Positions 26,791 to 35,158 of a DNA stretch of 53,075 nt are shown here, one piece after another. Both the position numbers and the translations under genes were made by a program. Source of the stretch: CAWBUW01 sp963792075. Its GTDB lineage: Bacteria > Chloroflexota > Anaerolineae > Anaerolineales > UBA4823. Within the stretch, counting starts at the first letter, position 1. Every line of letters starts with the position of its first letter. The stretch lies in contig CAWBUW010000010.1 of the NCBI GenBank assembly GCA_963792075.1, positions 1 to 53,075 of the forward strand. Reading direction: 5' to 3'. The notes under the pieces are model-generated. The model was given only the letters and a program-made list of their open reading frames with translations, was not told the origin of the DNA and ran no database searches.

Positions 26791-28310
26791 ACATGAAGCA
26801 GCTCCTTTTTGGATCAATCGCTCTTGGAGCCGGCCTGGCGGCGACCGGCCTGGTGTTTGCCCGGTCCACCTCAGGAAAACCGGCCTCCAGGGGCGCTTCG
26901 GTTGATGCGATCGACGCGTATATCGAAGGGCAAATGCAGCGCCTGAATATCCCAGGCGCTTCACTCGCCATCATCGAGGGCGACCGGATCACGCACCGGC
27001 GCGGTTTCGGCCGGGCGCGCCCAGGCGGTGCAGCCCCCACGCCCCAGACGCCCTTCTTCATCGGCTCGCTCACCAAATCCTTCACCGCCCTGGCGGTGAT
27101 GCAGCTTGTGGAGGCCGGCAAGGTCGAGCTGGATGCGCCGGTGCAGCGCTACCTGCCCTGGTTCCGCGTGGCCGACCCCCAGGCCTCCGCCGCAATGACC
27201 GTGCGCCACCTGCTCAACCAGACCAGCGGCCTATCCACCCTGGCCGGGTCACTTGTCCTGGCTGATTTCGACGACCGCCCGGGCGCCGCGGAGCGCCAGG
27301 TGCGAGGTTTATCTACGCTCAAGCTCACCCGCCCGGCCGGCGCGAAGTGGGAGTACAGCAACCTGAATTACAACATCCTGGGACTGATCGTCGAGGCTGC
27401 CAGCGGCGAAGCGTATGCCCCTTACATTCAAAACCATATCTTCAACCCGCTGGGAATGCGCCACAGCTATACTTCCAGGGCAGAGGCGGAACAAAACGGC
27501 CTGGCTGTGGGCCACCGCCACTGGTTCAGCATTCCATTTCCTGCGCGCAATCTGGCTATCCCCAGCGGTTCACTGCCATCCGGGCAGCTCATTTCCAGCG
27601 CCGAAGATATGGCGCACTACCTGATCGCCCATCTCAACGGGGGGCGCTATGGGGAGGCGCAGATCCTCTCTGAGGCGGGCATCGACGAGCTGCACCGTGG
27701 GGCGGCGGAATATTCTGCGGGGAAAATCTCAGCCGGGCGCTATGGCATGGGCTGGTTCGACATCGATCTCGGCCAAACGAAAACCTATTCGCACAGCGGC
27801 AACGTGCCGGATTTTTCGGCTTTTATGGCAATCATCCCGGAGCAGAAGAAAGGCGTGGTCCTGCTGCTCAACGCCGACCCCTATGGACTGCCTCCCATCA
27901 CCGGGGAGCTTGGGATGGGTTTGACGGCCTTACTGGCGGGCGAGGAGCCCGCCCCGACCCAACTCGATTTTATCCCGTGGGTCATGCGCCTGCTGCCGCT
28001 GATCCCCATTCTCCAGTTCGTGGGCGTCTTGGCAACCCTACGGCGGTTAAGCCATTGGCGGCGGGATCCTGCGCTTCGTCCCAGCAGTGGGCGTATATGG
28101 GGGCAGCACATCCTGCTCCCGCTAATCCCGAACTTGGCGCTCGCGGCGATCTGGGTATACCTGCGATCCACTGGCCTGCTCCGCTTTTTGCAGCTCTTTA
28201 TGCCAGACATCGCCTGGATTGCCCAAGTAAGCGGCGGCTTCGCCGGGGTATGGGCTTTAATGCGTACCGGTTCATTTCTGCGAGTGCTCCGAAAGCCTCA
28301 GGACACATAA
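26787..28310 (+). CDS. Beta-lactamase-family serine hydrolase with C-terminal membrane segments
   Basis: A 507-residue protein. A hydrophobic N-terminus (LLFGSIALGAGLAATGLVF) acts as signal or anchor. The class C beta-lactamase/DD-peptidase fold follows, with SLTK at residues 94-97 (nucleophile), YSNLNYN (second motif) and HSGNVPDFSA (third motif). From about residue 390, several hydrophobic segments (FIPWVMRLLPLIPILQFVGVL and later ones) anchor it further. The likely activity is peptidase or esterase rather than drug hydrolysis. It starts within the ATGA overlap with the upstream hydrolase. Confidence 0.88.
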   Translation: MNMKQLLFGSIALGAGLAATGLVFARSTSGKPASRGASVDAIDAYIEGQMQRLNIPGASLAIIEGDRITHRRGFGRARPGGAAPTPQTPFFIGSLTKSFTALAVMQLVEAGKVELDAPVQRYLPWFRVADPQASAAMTVRHLLNQTSGLSTLAGSLVLADFDDRPGAAERQVRGLSTLKLTRPAGAKWEYSNLNYNILGLIVEAASGEAYAPYIQNHIFNPLGMRHSYTSRAEAEQNGLAVGHRHWFSIPFPARNLAIPSGSLPSGQLISSAEDMAHYLIAHLNGGRYGEAQILSEAGIDELHRGAAEYSAGKISAGRYGMGWFDIDLGQTKTYSHSGNVPDFSAFMAIIPEQKKGVVLLLNADPYGLPPITGELGMGLTALLAGEEPAPTQLDFIPWVMRLLPLIPILQFVGVLATLRRLSHWRRDPALRPSSGRIWGQHILLPLIPNLALAAIWVYLRSTGLLRFLQLFMPDIAWIAQVSGGFAGVWALMRTGSFLRVLRKPQDT

Positions 28311-28997
28311 AACCTGGTCGGGCGGCAGGTAAGTATTGTGCATATAACGGGCAAACCGCTTAAATCGGTGAAAAATTGAACTTTTCCTGCAGATGATGGT
28401 ACGAACAAAATCATTGGAATCCGTATTGTGATAGTCAATAATTTGGGTCTAGATATGACTGGCTGAACGGTAGTGGTGAGCTTCCAGCACGCTGAGCAGC
28501 GCCCGCACCAGGATGGCCGATACCACGCCCTTGCCGCTGGCATTACGCCGGGCAGCCCAGGGATGTTCCTCCGATCCGCTCAGCACCATTGCGCAGCAGT
28601 GGACGGGCAGAGCGGTCATCGGTGAGCGGGGTTCGTGGCGAAAATTTCGCTCCGAAAAAGTAGTACCGTGTCCAGCGCAACGCAAGTTGCGCAAGGGACA
28701 TTGCCTCCAATAGTTGTAGATTGATGGTGGTGGGCGCGAAAAACTCCGGCCCTCTCGCCTGGGGGTTCCCAGGAGACAGGGCCGGAAGTAGTGGGCAGAA
28801 CATCGCCTGCGTTGCAAGCAGTTTGGTGTAAACTTAAGGTATCTGGCACATCTTTATTGATCTTGGAGTAGGTTTCAATATTATCGCAAGTATGCTGTAT
28901 ATCCACTTTAGACAGGGTGGATGAACTGCAAAGATGCAGTATAGTGGAAGTTAGGCAGTGACCGAGTCTATTCACATCCATAAGGAGATTTTCTGCA
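28311..28997. other. Intergenic region with possible phosphatase-gene remnant
   Basis: No intact gene. On the minus strand at about 28449-28560 a short frame reads ASGKGVVSAILVRALLSVLE, which resembles the GKG motif region of SpoIIE/RsbU PP2C phosphatases; upstream sequence is scrambled, so at most this is a decayed fragment. The rest shows no clear gene. An inverted repeat around CTGTATATCCAC/GTGGATGAACTGCA near 28890-28935 precedes the methyltransferase gene. Confidence 0.3.
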
Positions 28998-29744
28998 TTG
29001 GATATTCCACGGATCTTCAACATCACCGAAAGTGCTCACCGCATCCACAACCCGATCACACCCGAAAAGCTCGCCACTCTCGGCGCGGCGCTGCGTCTGG
29101 AATCGGGGGCCCGAGTGCTCGACCTCGGCAGCGGTTCGGGGGAGATGCTGTGCACCTGGGCACACGATCACGGCGTCATCGGCACCGGCATCGACATGAG
29201 CCAGTTGTTCACCGAGCAAGCCAAACTCCGTGCTGAAGAACTCGGCGTCGCCCATCAAGTCAAGTTCATCCATGGCAATGCAGCCGGCTATGTCTCTGAC
29301 GAGAAGGTCAGTGTGGCAGCCTGTCTCGGTGCCACTTGGATTGCCGGGGGAGTAGCCGGCACCATCGAGCTTTTGGCGCAGAGCCTCCGCCCCGGAGGGA
29401 TTATCCTCATCGGCGAGCCCTACTGGCGGCAGTTGCCGCCGACGGAAGATGTTGCCAGGGGGTGTCTTGCCAACTCAATCTCCGACTTTCTCCTGCTTCC
29501 AGAACTTCTCGCGTCTTTCAGCCACCTCGGCTACGACGTCGTGGAAATGGTTTTGGCAGACCAAGACAGTTGGGACAGATACGAGGCGGCCCAATGGCTC
29601 ACCATGCGCCGATGGCTTGAAGCCAATCCCGACGACGAGTTCGCGAAAGATGTTCGAGCCAAACTGACCTCGGAACCCGAGCGCTACGCCGCTTACACGC
29701 GTGAATACCTGGGCTGGGGTGTGTTCGCGCTGATGCCGCGGTGA
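28998..29744 (+). CDS. SAM-dependent methyltransferase
   Basis: A 248-residue class I methyltransferase. RVLDLGSGSGEML (about residues 39-51) is motif I, GTGIDMSQLFTEQAK gives motif II with the acidic residue, and SLRPGGIILIGEP is motif IV/V. The start is TTG at 28998, chosen because AAGGAGA lies about 9 bases upstream and no in-frame ATG is available nearby. No membrane segment. The substrate is unknown; the family is annotated generally as small-molecule methyltransferases. It stands alone, with a convergent nitrilase gene downstream. Confidence 0.85.
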   Translation: MDIPRIFNITESAHRIHNPITPEKLATLGAALRLESGARVLDLGSGSGEMLCTWAHDHGVIGTGIDMSQLFTEQAKLRAEELGVAHQVKFIHGNAAGYVSDEKVSVAACLGATWIAGGVAGTIELLAQSLRPGGIILIGEPYWRQLPPTEDVARGCLANSISDFLLLPELLASFSHLGYDVVEMVLADQDSWDRYEAAQWLTMRRWLEANPDDEFAKDVRAKLTSEPERYAAYTREYLGWGVFALMPR

Positions 29745-29837
29745 TGAGGGGATTACCGGGCGACTCAGGAAGTTGGGTAGTGAGGTGGGAATCTTGCTGG
29801 AATTATTGGAACTATATGACCTGGTCGGGTACGACGA

Positions 29838-30809
29838 TCACAATGTTTTGTCGTTTTGCGTGTACTTCACTGGAATCGCCGGCATCTCATTGACCAGCAA
29901 TTGAAACACATCCGGTCGCGCATAGTGCCCGACCACATCAAAGTCGAACTTGCTGCGGGCGACTTCTGCCAGGTCGAGCTCGGCAAACAACATGCCTTCC
30001 TGGTCGAATAGCGGTCCTGCCAGCACTTCGCCCAGCGGAGAGATGATGGCGCTGCCGCCCCGGCACATGATTTCGGGCTGCTGGGCCAATTCTTCCACCC
30101 CTGCCAGGTCAGATGGGTACATGGCTTTGGTCACGAACTGGTTGCAGCCCAGGACAAAACAGCGCCCCTCCAGGGCAATATGGCGCAAGGTCGCCTGCCA
30201 GCTATCGCGTGCATCGGCGGTGGGCGCCAGGTAGATCTCGACCCCTTTGCCATACAGCGCCATGCGCGCCAGGGGCATGTAGTTCTCCCAACAGATCAGC
30301 CCGCCCATCTTGCCAAATTCTGTATCCAAAACCGTCAGCGTGCTGCCATCGCCTTCGCCCCAGATCAGGCGCTCGGCGGCGGTGGGCTTGAGCTTGCGGT
30401 GCTTGCCGATCAATTCTCCGGCGGGGTTGAAGTAGAGCAGCGTGCAGTAGAGCGTGCCGCGGCTGAACTGGGTATCGCGTTCGATCACGCCGACGCTCAA
30501 ATAAGCGTTAGCCTGGCGCGCGGCTTCTCCCAACGCGATGGTCGCGGGGCTGGGGATCTCCACCGCATTCTCCCAATACGCCTGCCAGGTGAGCCTGCCT
30601 TGAGGGCTGCGGCTGCCGACCACCGTGCCAAAAGACAACCCGCGTGGATAGGCGGGGATTACAGCTTCTGGGAAAAGGATGATCTGCGCCCCCTGTGCGG
30701 CGGCCGCCTGGGTCAGACGGCATACCTTCTCCACCGAGCCATCTCGATCGAACAGCACCGGCGCGGCCTGCACGACCGCGGCTTTTACTTTGGGGAAATC
30801 AGTGGACAT
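29838..30809 (-). CDS. Nitrilase / carbon-nitrogen hydrolase
   Basis: A 323-residue enzyme with the full catalytic triad of the nitrilase branch: Glu in FPEAVIPAYPRG, Lys in HRKLKPTAAERLIWGEGDG and Cys in GGLICWENYMPLAR. The WGEGDG and CWEN forms point to true nitrilases (nitrile to acid plus ammonia) rather than amidases. The start MSTDFPKVK at 30809 has AAGGAGA; the longer frame begins inside the GH18 stop. Length fits the family. It follows the GH18 gene by about 26 bases, so the two may be co-transcribed. Confidence 0.9.
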   Translation of the reverse strand: MSTDFPKVKAAVVQAAPVLFDRDGSVEKVCRLTQAAAAQGAQIILFPEAVIPAYPRGLSFGTVVGSRSPQGRLTWQAYWENAVEIPSPATIALGEAARQANAYLSVGVIERDTQFSRGTLYCTLLYFNPAGELIGKHRKLKPTAAERLIWGEGDGSTLTVLDTEFGKMGGLICWENYMPLARMALYGKGVEIYLAPTADARDSWQATLRHIALEGRCFVLGCNQFVTKAMYPSDLAGVEELAQQPEIMCRGGSAIISPLGEVLAGPLFDQEGMLFAELDLAEVARSKFDFDVVGHYARPDVFQLLVNEMPAIPVKYTQNDKTL

Positions 30810-30835
30810 TTGGGTCTCCTTATCATGGATGCGCT

Positions 30836-32165
30836 TCAAGCCGCAATTTTAGGCTGCAGTGCCTGGTGGACGACTGGCAGCAGGCTGCCATCATCGCCGG
30901 ATAACTCCCAGATCATCACCCCGCCCAGGCTTTCTTCCAGGGCGAAGGCGACTTTGGCTCGCAGCGATTCGGGGTCGTCGTAAGAAATGAACAAGCCGCG
31001 CTCGGCATGGTGCAGCCAGGGCACGCGTGCAGTGGCATGCCAATGGCGGGTAAAACCGGGGCGACCCAGGCAGCGGGCAGCGATCTCCCGGTAGTCGAAG
31101 GAGCCTTCGGCTGGTCCGGCGGCGGGCTGGGCGTAGCCATACGCTTCAGGATCGGATAATAAGCCAAGCTGCCAGGCGCGCCCGTAGAATGGCAGACCCA
31201 GCGCCAGCCGGTAGGGTGGAATCTGCGTTTCTGTGATCCAACGCACGGTAAGCTCGATGCAGGCAGCGAGGGGATCGAAAATGAGATCCGGGATATGGGG
31301 CAAATTGAAAAAACCGCGCGGCGGGTGCAGGTCCGCTGGATGGTAAAGCGGGGCATTGAAATCAGTCAGCTTCTCCCACTGGCCGTGATAGTCATAGGTC
31401 ATCAGGTTGATCCAGTCGAGCGTATAGTTCAGATCCTGTGAGCTCAAAGCTGTCTTGAAGCTGGTGCAACCCGGCAGGGAGGGCGGCGGTCAGGAAATAA
31501 TAGACCTCTTGGCCAGTGTGTTGGGTCTCGGTGCTGGAGCGGGCGTCCAAGACCTGGCGGAACTCGTACATGAGGGCGGTAAAGTTCGCTTTGTCTTCCG
31601 GGCGGCGGTGGTTTTCAGGCAGCCCATTCGAGACGGGATATTCCCAATCCAGGTCAAACCCATCGAACACGCCAGGATAAGCATCCAGGAAGTTCTGGCA
31701 GCAGGATTGGATGAATCGCTGGCGGGATGCGGCGCTGAGCGCCATATCGGAGAAATACCCCGAATCCGTCCAGCCGCCAATCGAGAGCAGCACTTTCAGA
31801 TGAGGATATTTTTGCTTGAGCGCCAGAAGGCTGGCGAAATTCTCTGCATCCAAATCTGCATCTGCCGAGCGTGCAGTCAGGGTACTCGGATCGATCACCG
31901 CAAACGCATAGTTCAGATGCGTGAGCAGGTCTCCCCGCACCTGCTCCGGCAGGAAGCCGCGCGTGCGCCGCGTCCAACTGGCGTAGTAGCCCACCAGCCG
32001 GCGGTCACGCTTATGGATGCTGCGAGTCAAATCCTGTGCGCTGTCTGCCAGCGATTCGAGCTTGATCTCGCCGGCATCCATCCTGCGCTTCACCTCGGCA
32101 TAGCGGGGATCGCTCGGCGTCAGGATGAGGATTTTGGGTTCTTTGGGGGGATTTTGTTCTGGCAT
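30836..32165 (-). pseudogene. Glycoside hydrolase family 18 (chitinase-like), frameshifted
   Basis: The front half has LVGYYASWTRRTRGF, LLSIGGWTDSGYFS and DGFDLDWEYP, the DxxDxDxE catalytic motif of GH18. After about residue 235 the frame is lost near 31455. The other frame resumes SSQDLNYTLDWINLMTYDYH and LALGLPFYGRAW, and ends with GGVMIWELSGDD, the normal C-terminal part of the barrel. A one-base indel is needed. No signal peptide is visible, so the protein would be cytoplasmic unless exported otherwise. The ATG at 32165 and an in-frame GTG at 32171 are both possible starts. Confidence 0.87.
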
Positions 32166-32237
32166 GGGCACCTGCTGTGAACTTAGGAAGGCTTGCTATA
32201 ATTATATATCAGGCGATTTCCATCAAGGAGAACCAGG

Positions 32238-32876
32238 ATGATGGCCACCATTTACTTTTACCGGGCAGACGATGAATATGGCTGCTTCTCCAACTTCTCT
32301 TGCCATCCAATCCAGCTCAAGGGCAAATCCTGGCCAACCTCGGAACACTACTTTCAGGCGCAGAAGTTTGCCGGTACACCGATAGAAGAACAAATCCGCC
32401 TGGCGGAGAGCCCACGCAAGGCATTCCAGCTGGGACGCAGCCGTATCTATACATTGCGCCCCGATTGGGAAGCCATCAAGGAGGATATCATGCGAGAGGC
32501 TGTGCGTGCCAAGTTCACCCAGCACGCCGAGCTGGCAGAAATCCTGCTCTCTACTGGGGATGCTATCCTGGCCGAACATACGCCGCGCGACCACTACTGG
32601 GCGGATGGCGGCGACGGCAGCGGCTTGAACCGGCTGGGGCAGATCTTGATGGAGATCAGGCATGAATTGCGAACTGCGGGTACGAGGATGACACAACAGG
32701 AAGTGCTTGACCTGATTTATCACGCCAGGAGCCTGGAGGAAATTGACGAGGCCGAGCGAGCGGTGGCAGCCTGGCTGCAGGTGCATCCCGGCGATCAAGA
32801 AGTGCTCGGCACGGCCGAAAAACTTTTGCGCCTAAGAGAAGCGCTTGAAGGATCGGACAGCCTTGACGAAACGTAA
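32238..32876 (+). CDS. NADAR-family (YbiA-like) protein
   Basis: A 212-residue protein. YGCFSNFSCHPIQL, WPTSEHYFQAQKF and HYWADGGDGSGLNRLGQIL are the three conserved blocks of the NADAR (NAD/ADP-ribose) superfamily, covering residues 1-145. The last 65 residues are an added helical tail (QEVLDLIYHARSLEEIDEAE). Family members act on ADP-ribose-linked or riboflavin-pathway N-glycosidic bonds, and some remove ADP-ribose from guanine in DNA as antitoxins. No DarT-like toxin gene lies next to it. AAGGAG precedes the ATG. The 3' end overlaps the zinc-ribbon frame. Confidence 0.87.
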   Translation: MMATIYFYRADDEYGCFSNFSCHPIQLKGKSWPTSEHYFQAQKFAGTPIEEQIRLAESPRKAFQLGRSRIYTLRPDWEAIKEDIMREAVRAKFTQHAELAEILLSTGDAILAEHTPRDHYWADGGDGSGLNRLGQILMEIRHELRTAGTRMTQQEVLDLIYHARSLEEIDEAERAVAAWLQVHPGDQEVLGTAEKLLRLREALEGSDSLDET

Positions 32877-33224
32877 ACCTCCCCAGCTTTGCCCCGACTG
32901 CGGATGCCAGATCAGTGCGGCGCGCAAGCGTTGTGAAACCTGCGCCGCAAAGCATCAGCATGACCTGCGTACTGCCAAGGTGAAGACCTGCCAGGATTGT
33001 GGGCGGCCGGTTGGAAAGAGGGCGACCCGCTGCAAACACTGTACACATCTGAATTAGCAAAGCAGCGCTGGCAAGATCCGGCTTTCCGCGCCAGGGCGTT
33101 AGCCACTATGCAATCCGAGGAAAACCGGAAAAAGATCTCGGCGTTTTTCAAGGGATTATGGGCCGATCCAAGCTACCGTGAAACTACCCTGATGGCGCGT
33201 AAGAAAAAGCGCAGTGAGCCATAG
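32845..33224 (+). pseudogene. Zinc-ribbon protein, probably frameshifted
   Basis: The first frame (TTG start at 32845 or 32863) gives LCPDCGCQ, KRCETCAAKH, TCQDCGRP and RCKHCTH, that is, two double-CxxC zinc ribbons, and stops at 33057. The next frame, from about 33050, continues ELAKQRWQDPAFRARA and ENRKKISAFFKGLWADPSYR, reminiscent of NUMOD/helix-turn-helix repeats, to 33224. A one-base shift near 33050 would join them into a nucleic-acid-binding protein of about 125 residues. Function unknown; it overlaps the NADAR gene. Confidence 0.5.
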
Positions 33225-33805
33225 GCAGATAATGGCTCGGATACAGGCAAGCGCGCAAGAATGGGACGCTGGCGCATTATTGATGTGATTCTATATATTG
33301 CTCAGCCATGACATCACAATGTGGACACGGCGGTGAGGAATCGCAATAAGAAGATACAGGCACTCTTGAGCCAGGGTACGCGCTTTCACAGGCGTACCTT
33401 CCATAAAAAGATTACCTCGCTTATGAAGCTCTTCGATTTTTTGTCGCGGCAAATTTCCTTGGGTTTTGTAAAATAAAACGGCTCTCCCGAAATTTGCGGG
33501 AGAGCCGTTTTTCAATTGACAAAAACATTTCTTTGGCTCGATGATTCGCAGCCTTTTCTCTCCAAATCTCCTGGTGGTGGCTGCACAACCCGGTAACATC
33601 TTCAAAGCGTTCGTTCCATATATTTTGAAGCCCCATATGTTGAAGTATGAAATCAGGATAACCATATTGGTAATGGCATTTTCCATATAAGGAATGCGAT
33701 TTGTATTGACACCTCTATCCTTATAGATCACCACCGCTGCTGCGTAACAGGGTGGACAATTTCAAATCTTCATCCTAAAAACTGCTCGTGAGTTGATCTA
33801 TGTTT
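33225..33805. other. Gap before CRISPR array 1: terminator, no confident gene
   Basis: About 580 bases. The strong terminator at 33475-33512 lies inside. A 147-codon minus-strand frame (33291-33734) runs straight through the terminator stem, has no convincing ribosome site and matches nothing I know. An alternative frame near 33300-33340 gives PPCPHCDVMAEQY, perhaps the end of a decayed gene. Confidence 0.4.
33475..33512. terminator. Strong intrinsic terminator, probably bidirectional
   Basis: A perfect 15-bp stem, AAAACGGCTCTCCCG / CGGGAGAGCCGTTTT, has a 7-base loop and T-rich tracts on both strands. On the minus strand it would end the array 1 transcript; on the plus strand, messages from the NADAR region. 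Confidence 0.85.
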
Positions 33806-34366
33806 GTCTCAAGCTGCTTCATCGCAGCAGGGGGATTCAGAGCACAGTTCGCCGCGTTGTACCCGATGACCGCCTGATCGTTTCAAGCTGCTTCATCGCA
33901 GCAGGGGGATTCAGAGCGGACGCTGGTATGAATATGCCAACGCTGGCTATGAAGTTTCAAGCTGCTTCATCGCAGCAGGGGGATTCAGAGGATAATCTTC
34001 CTTGGACGGGGAATAATTCTATCTTAGGTTTCAAGCTGCTTCATCGCAGCAGGGGGATTCAGAGACGGATATTTCCACCATTGACACAGAAAAACTGGTC
34101 GGAGTTTCAAGCTGCTTCATCGCAGCAGGGGGATTCAGAGGTGTCGTCGATGACGCCGGTATGATCGTCCGCTTGGTGTTTCAAGCTGCTTCATCGCAGC
34201 AGGGGGATTCAGAGCCCTCGGTGACAGTGGTAGTTACTGTGACCCCGACCAGTGTTTCAAGCTGCTTCATCGCAGCAGGGGGATTCAGAGCCTCTTCCCA
34301 AAGAAGAGCAGAAGTAGAACCATCTCGTAGTTTCAAGCTGCTTCATCGCAGCAGGGGGATTCAGAG
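33806..34366 (-). CRISPR. CRISPR array 1: 8 repeats of 37 bp, 7 spacers
   Basis: Repeats start at 33806, 33880, 33954, 34028, 34104, 34178, 34254 and 34330 (plus-strand left ends). Spacers are 37 or 39 bp. On the plus strand the repeat begins GTTTCAAG, contains GCTGC-TTCATC-GCAGC and ends AGGGGGATTCAGAG. Read on the minus strand, the hairpin lies 7 bases from the 3' end and leaves CTTGAAAC as the 8-base crRNA tag, as expected for Cas6 processing. The repeat at 33806 has one mismatch (GTCTCAAG), consistent with a degenerate leader-distal repeat. The leader is on the right. Confidence 0.97.
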
Positions 34367-34504
34367 AGCCACAAAAATACCTCTCCCAATCTCATTTGTA
34401 CTCATTTTATCACCGTTTCTTTCACGCTTGTGCGAGGCATGCGAACTCGACTTGCAAACCGTGTAATTTATTACAAATCTAATAAAATCGCTACTTTCTG
34501 CAAG
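34367..34504 (-). promoter_or_regulatory. Leader of CRISPR array 1
   Basis: AT-rich, non-coding sequence next to repeat 34330. It shares four blocks with the array 2 leader: CATGCGAAC (34438), ACTTGCAAA (34450), ATCTAATAAA (34477) and TCTGCAAG (34497). Their 12/27/20-base offsets are exactly the same in both leaders. A candidate minus-strand -35 box is TTGCAG (34503-34498), with the AT-rich ATCTAATAAA block about one -10 distance away. The remaining bases to 34582 contain nothing recognisable. Confidence 0.8.
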
Positions 34505-34582
34505 AACCTTTCTCCCGGCAGCTCCGTCTATCTCCTCGGACTGTGTTGGATCGCGTTTTACGAATGTCTTTCGCTTTGAATC

Positions 34583-35143
34583 TCATTTCTCCGGTTCGGC
34601 ACCCGCTTTGGGCAGTTTCCTGGCAACCTCATCTTGGAGCTCTTTCAAGCTTTGACGATCCTTTTCTTCACCAGGCAGCCCTAAGCCCCTGACAATGACC
34701 GGCATAGCTTCGTGGAATTTTTCCAGCTTGATCAAAACCTTCGCTAAGGTAGCTCGATGATGCATCTCCTGTGTTGTACCGGCAGCGTACTCCACAGCCT
34801 TTTCGCCCGCTGTTTCGGCCTGGCTGAGTAATTTTTGATCATCAGTTCCAGATTCAAGAATGCGAAAAGCGATGTTATCCCAGGCGTCTGCATGAGTGGG
34901 ATTTAACTCCACAGCTTTACGAAGGACTTGCAGCGCCTGATCCAGGCGGTTTGTTTTGCTGCAAATTCTCGCCCAATCGATCCACAGCTCGATCAACTTT
35001 TTACGAGCATAAGCCTGCCCAGGGAGGCCGCTGGAAAAGCTTTTCTGCAAAAGCTGCTCTGGCTCTTGAGCGCGCTGGTCTAATTCCTGGATAAGTAACC
35101 GCAGCTCTTCTTGGGGCTGTTTCTTTTTCCAGGCCTGCTCCAC
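34583..35143 (-). CDS. TPR protein, or C-terminal part of the preceding TPR membrane protein
   Basis: 186 residues from a GTG at 35143 with only a weak ribosome site. DWARICSKTNRLDQALQVLRKAVELNPTHADAW is an unmistakable tetratricopeptide repeat (the residues span about 63-95), with a degenerate one near KLEKFHEAMPVIVRGLGLPG. No membrane segment. It is in the same reading frame as the membrane TPR gene upstream, separated by one TAA and five sense codons, so both may be one protein of about 728 codons interrupted by a nonsense change. It is the last gene of the cas operon before the array 1 leader. Confidence 0.65.
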   Translation of the reverse strand: MEQAWKKKQPQEELRLLIQELDQRAQEPEQLLQKSFSSGLPGQAYARKKLIELWIDWARICSKTNRLDQALQVLRKAVELNPTHADAWDNIAFRILESGTDDQKLLSQAETAGEKAVEYAAGTTQEMHHRATLAKVLIKLEKFHEAMPVIVRGLGLPGEEKDRQSLKELQDEVARKLPKAGAEPEK

Positions 35144-35158
35144 CCTGGCGGCTATACT

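Noticed and set aside
28449..28817. Minus-strand frame with GKG motif as an intact phosphatase gene
   Set aside because: Only about 30 codons resemble SpoIIE/RsbU; the rest of the domain is missing, so it is kept only as a possible remnant.
33291..33734. Minus-strand 147-codon frame before CRISPR array 1
   Set aside because: It runs through a perfect terminator stem, lacks a ribosome site and shows no family motif.
33793..34466. Plus-strand frames through array 1 (and 47591-48482 through array 2)
   Set aside because: They are translations of the repeats themselves; the repetitive peptides (for example FQAASSQQGDSE) reflect CRISPR repeats, not proteins.
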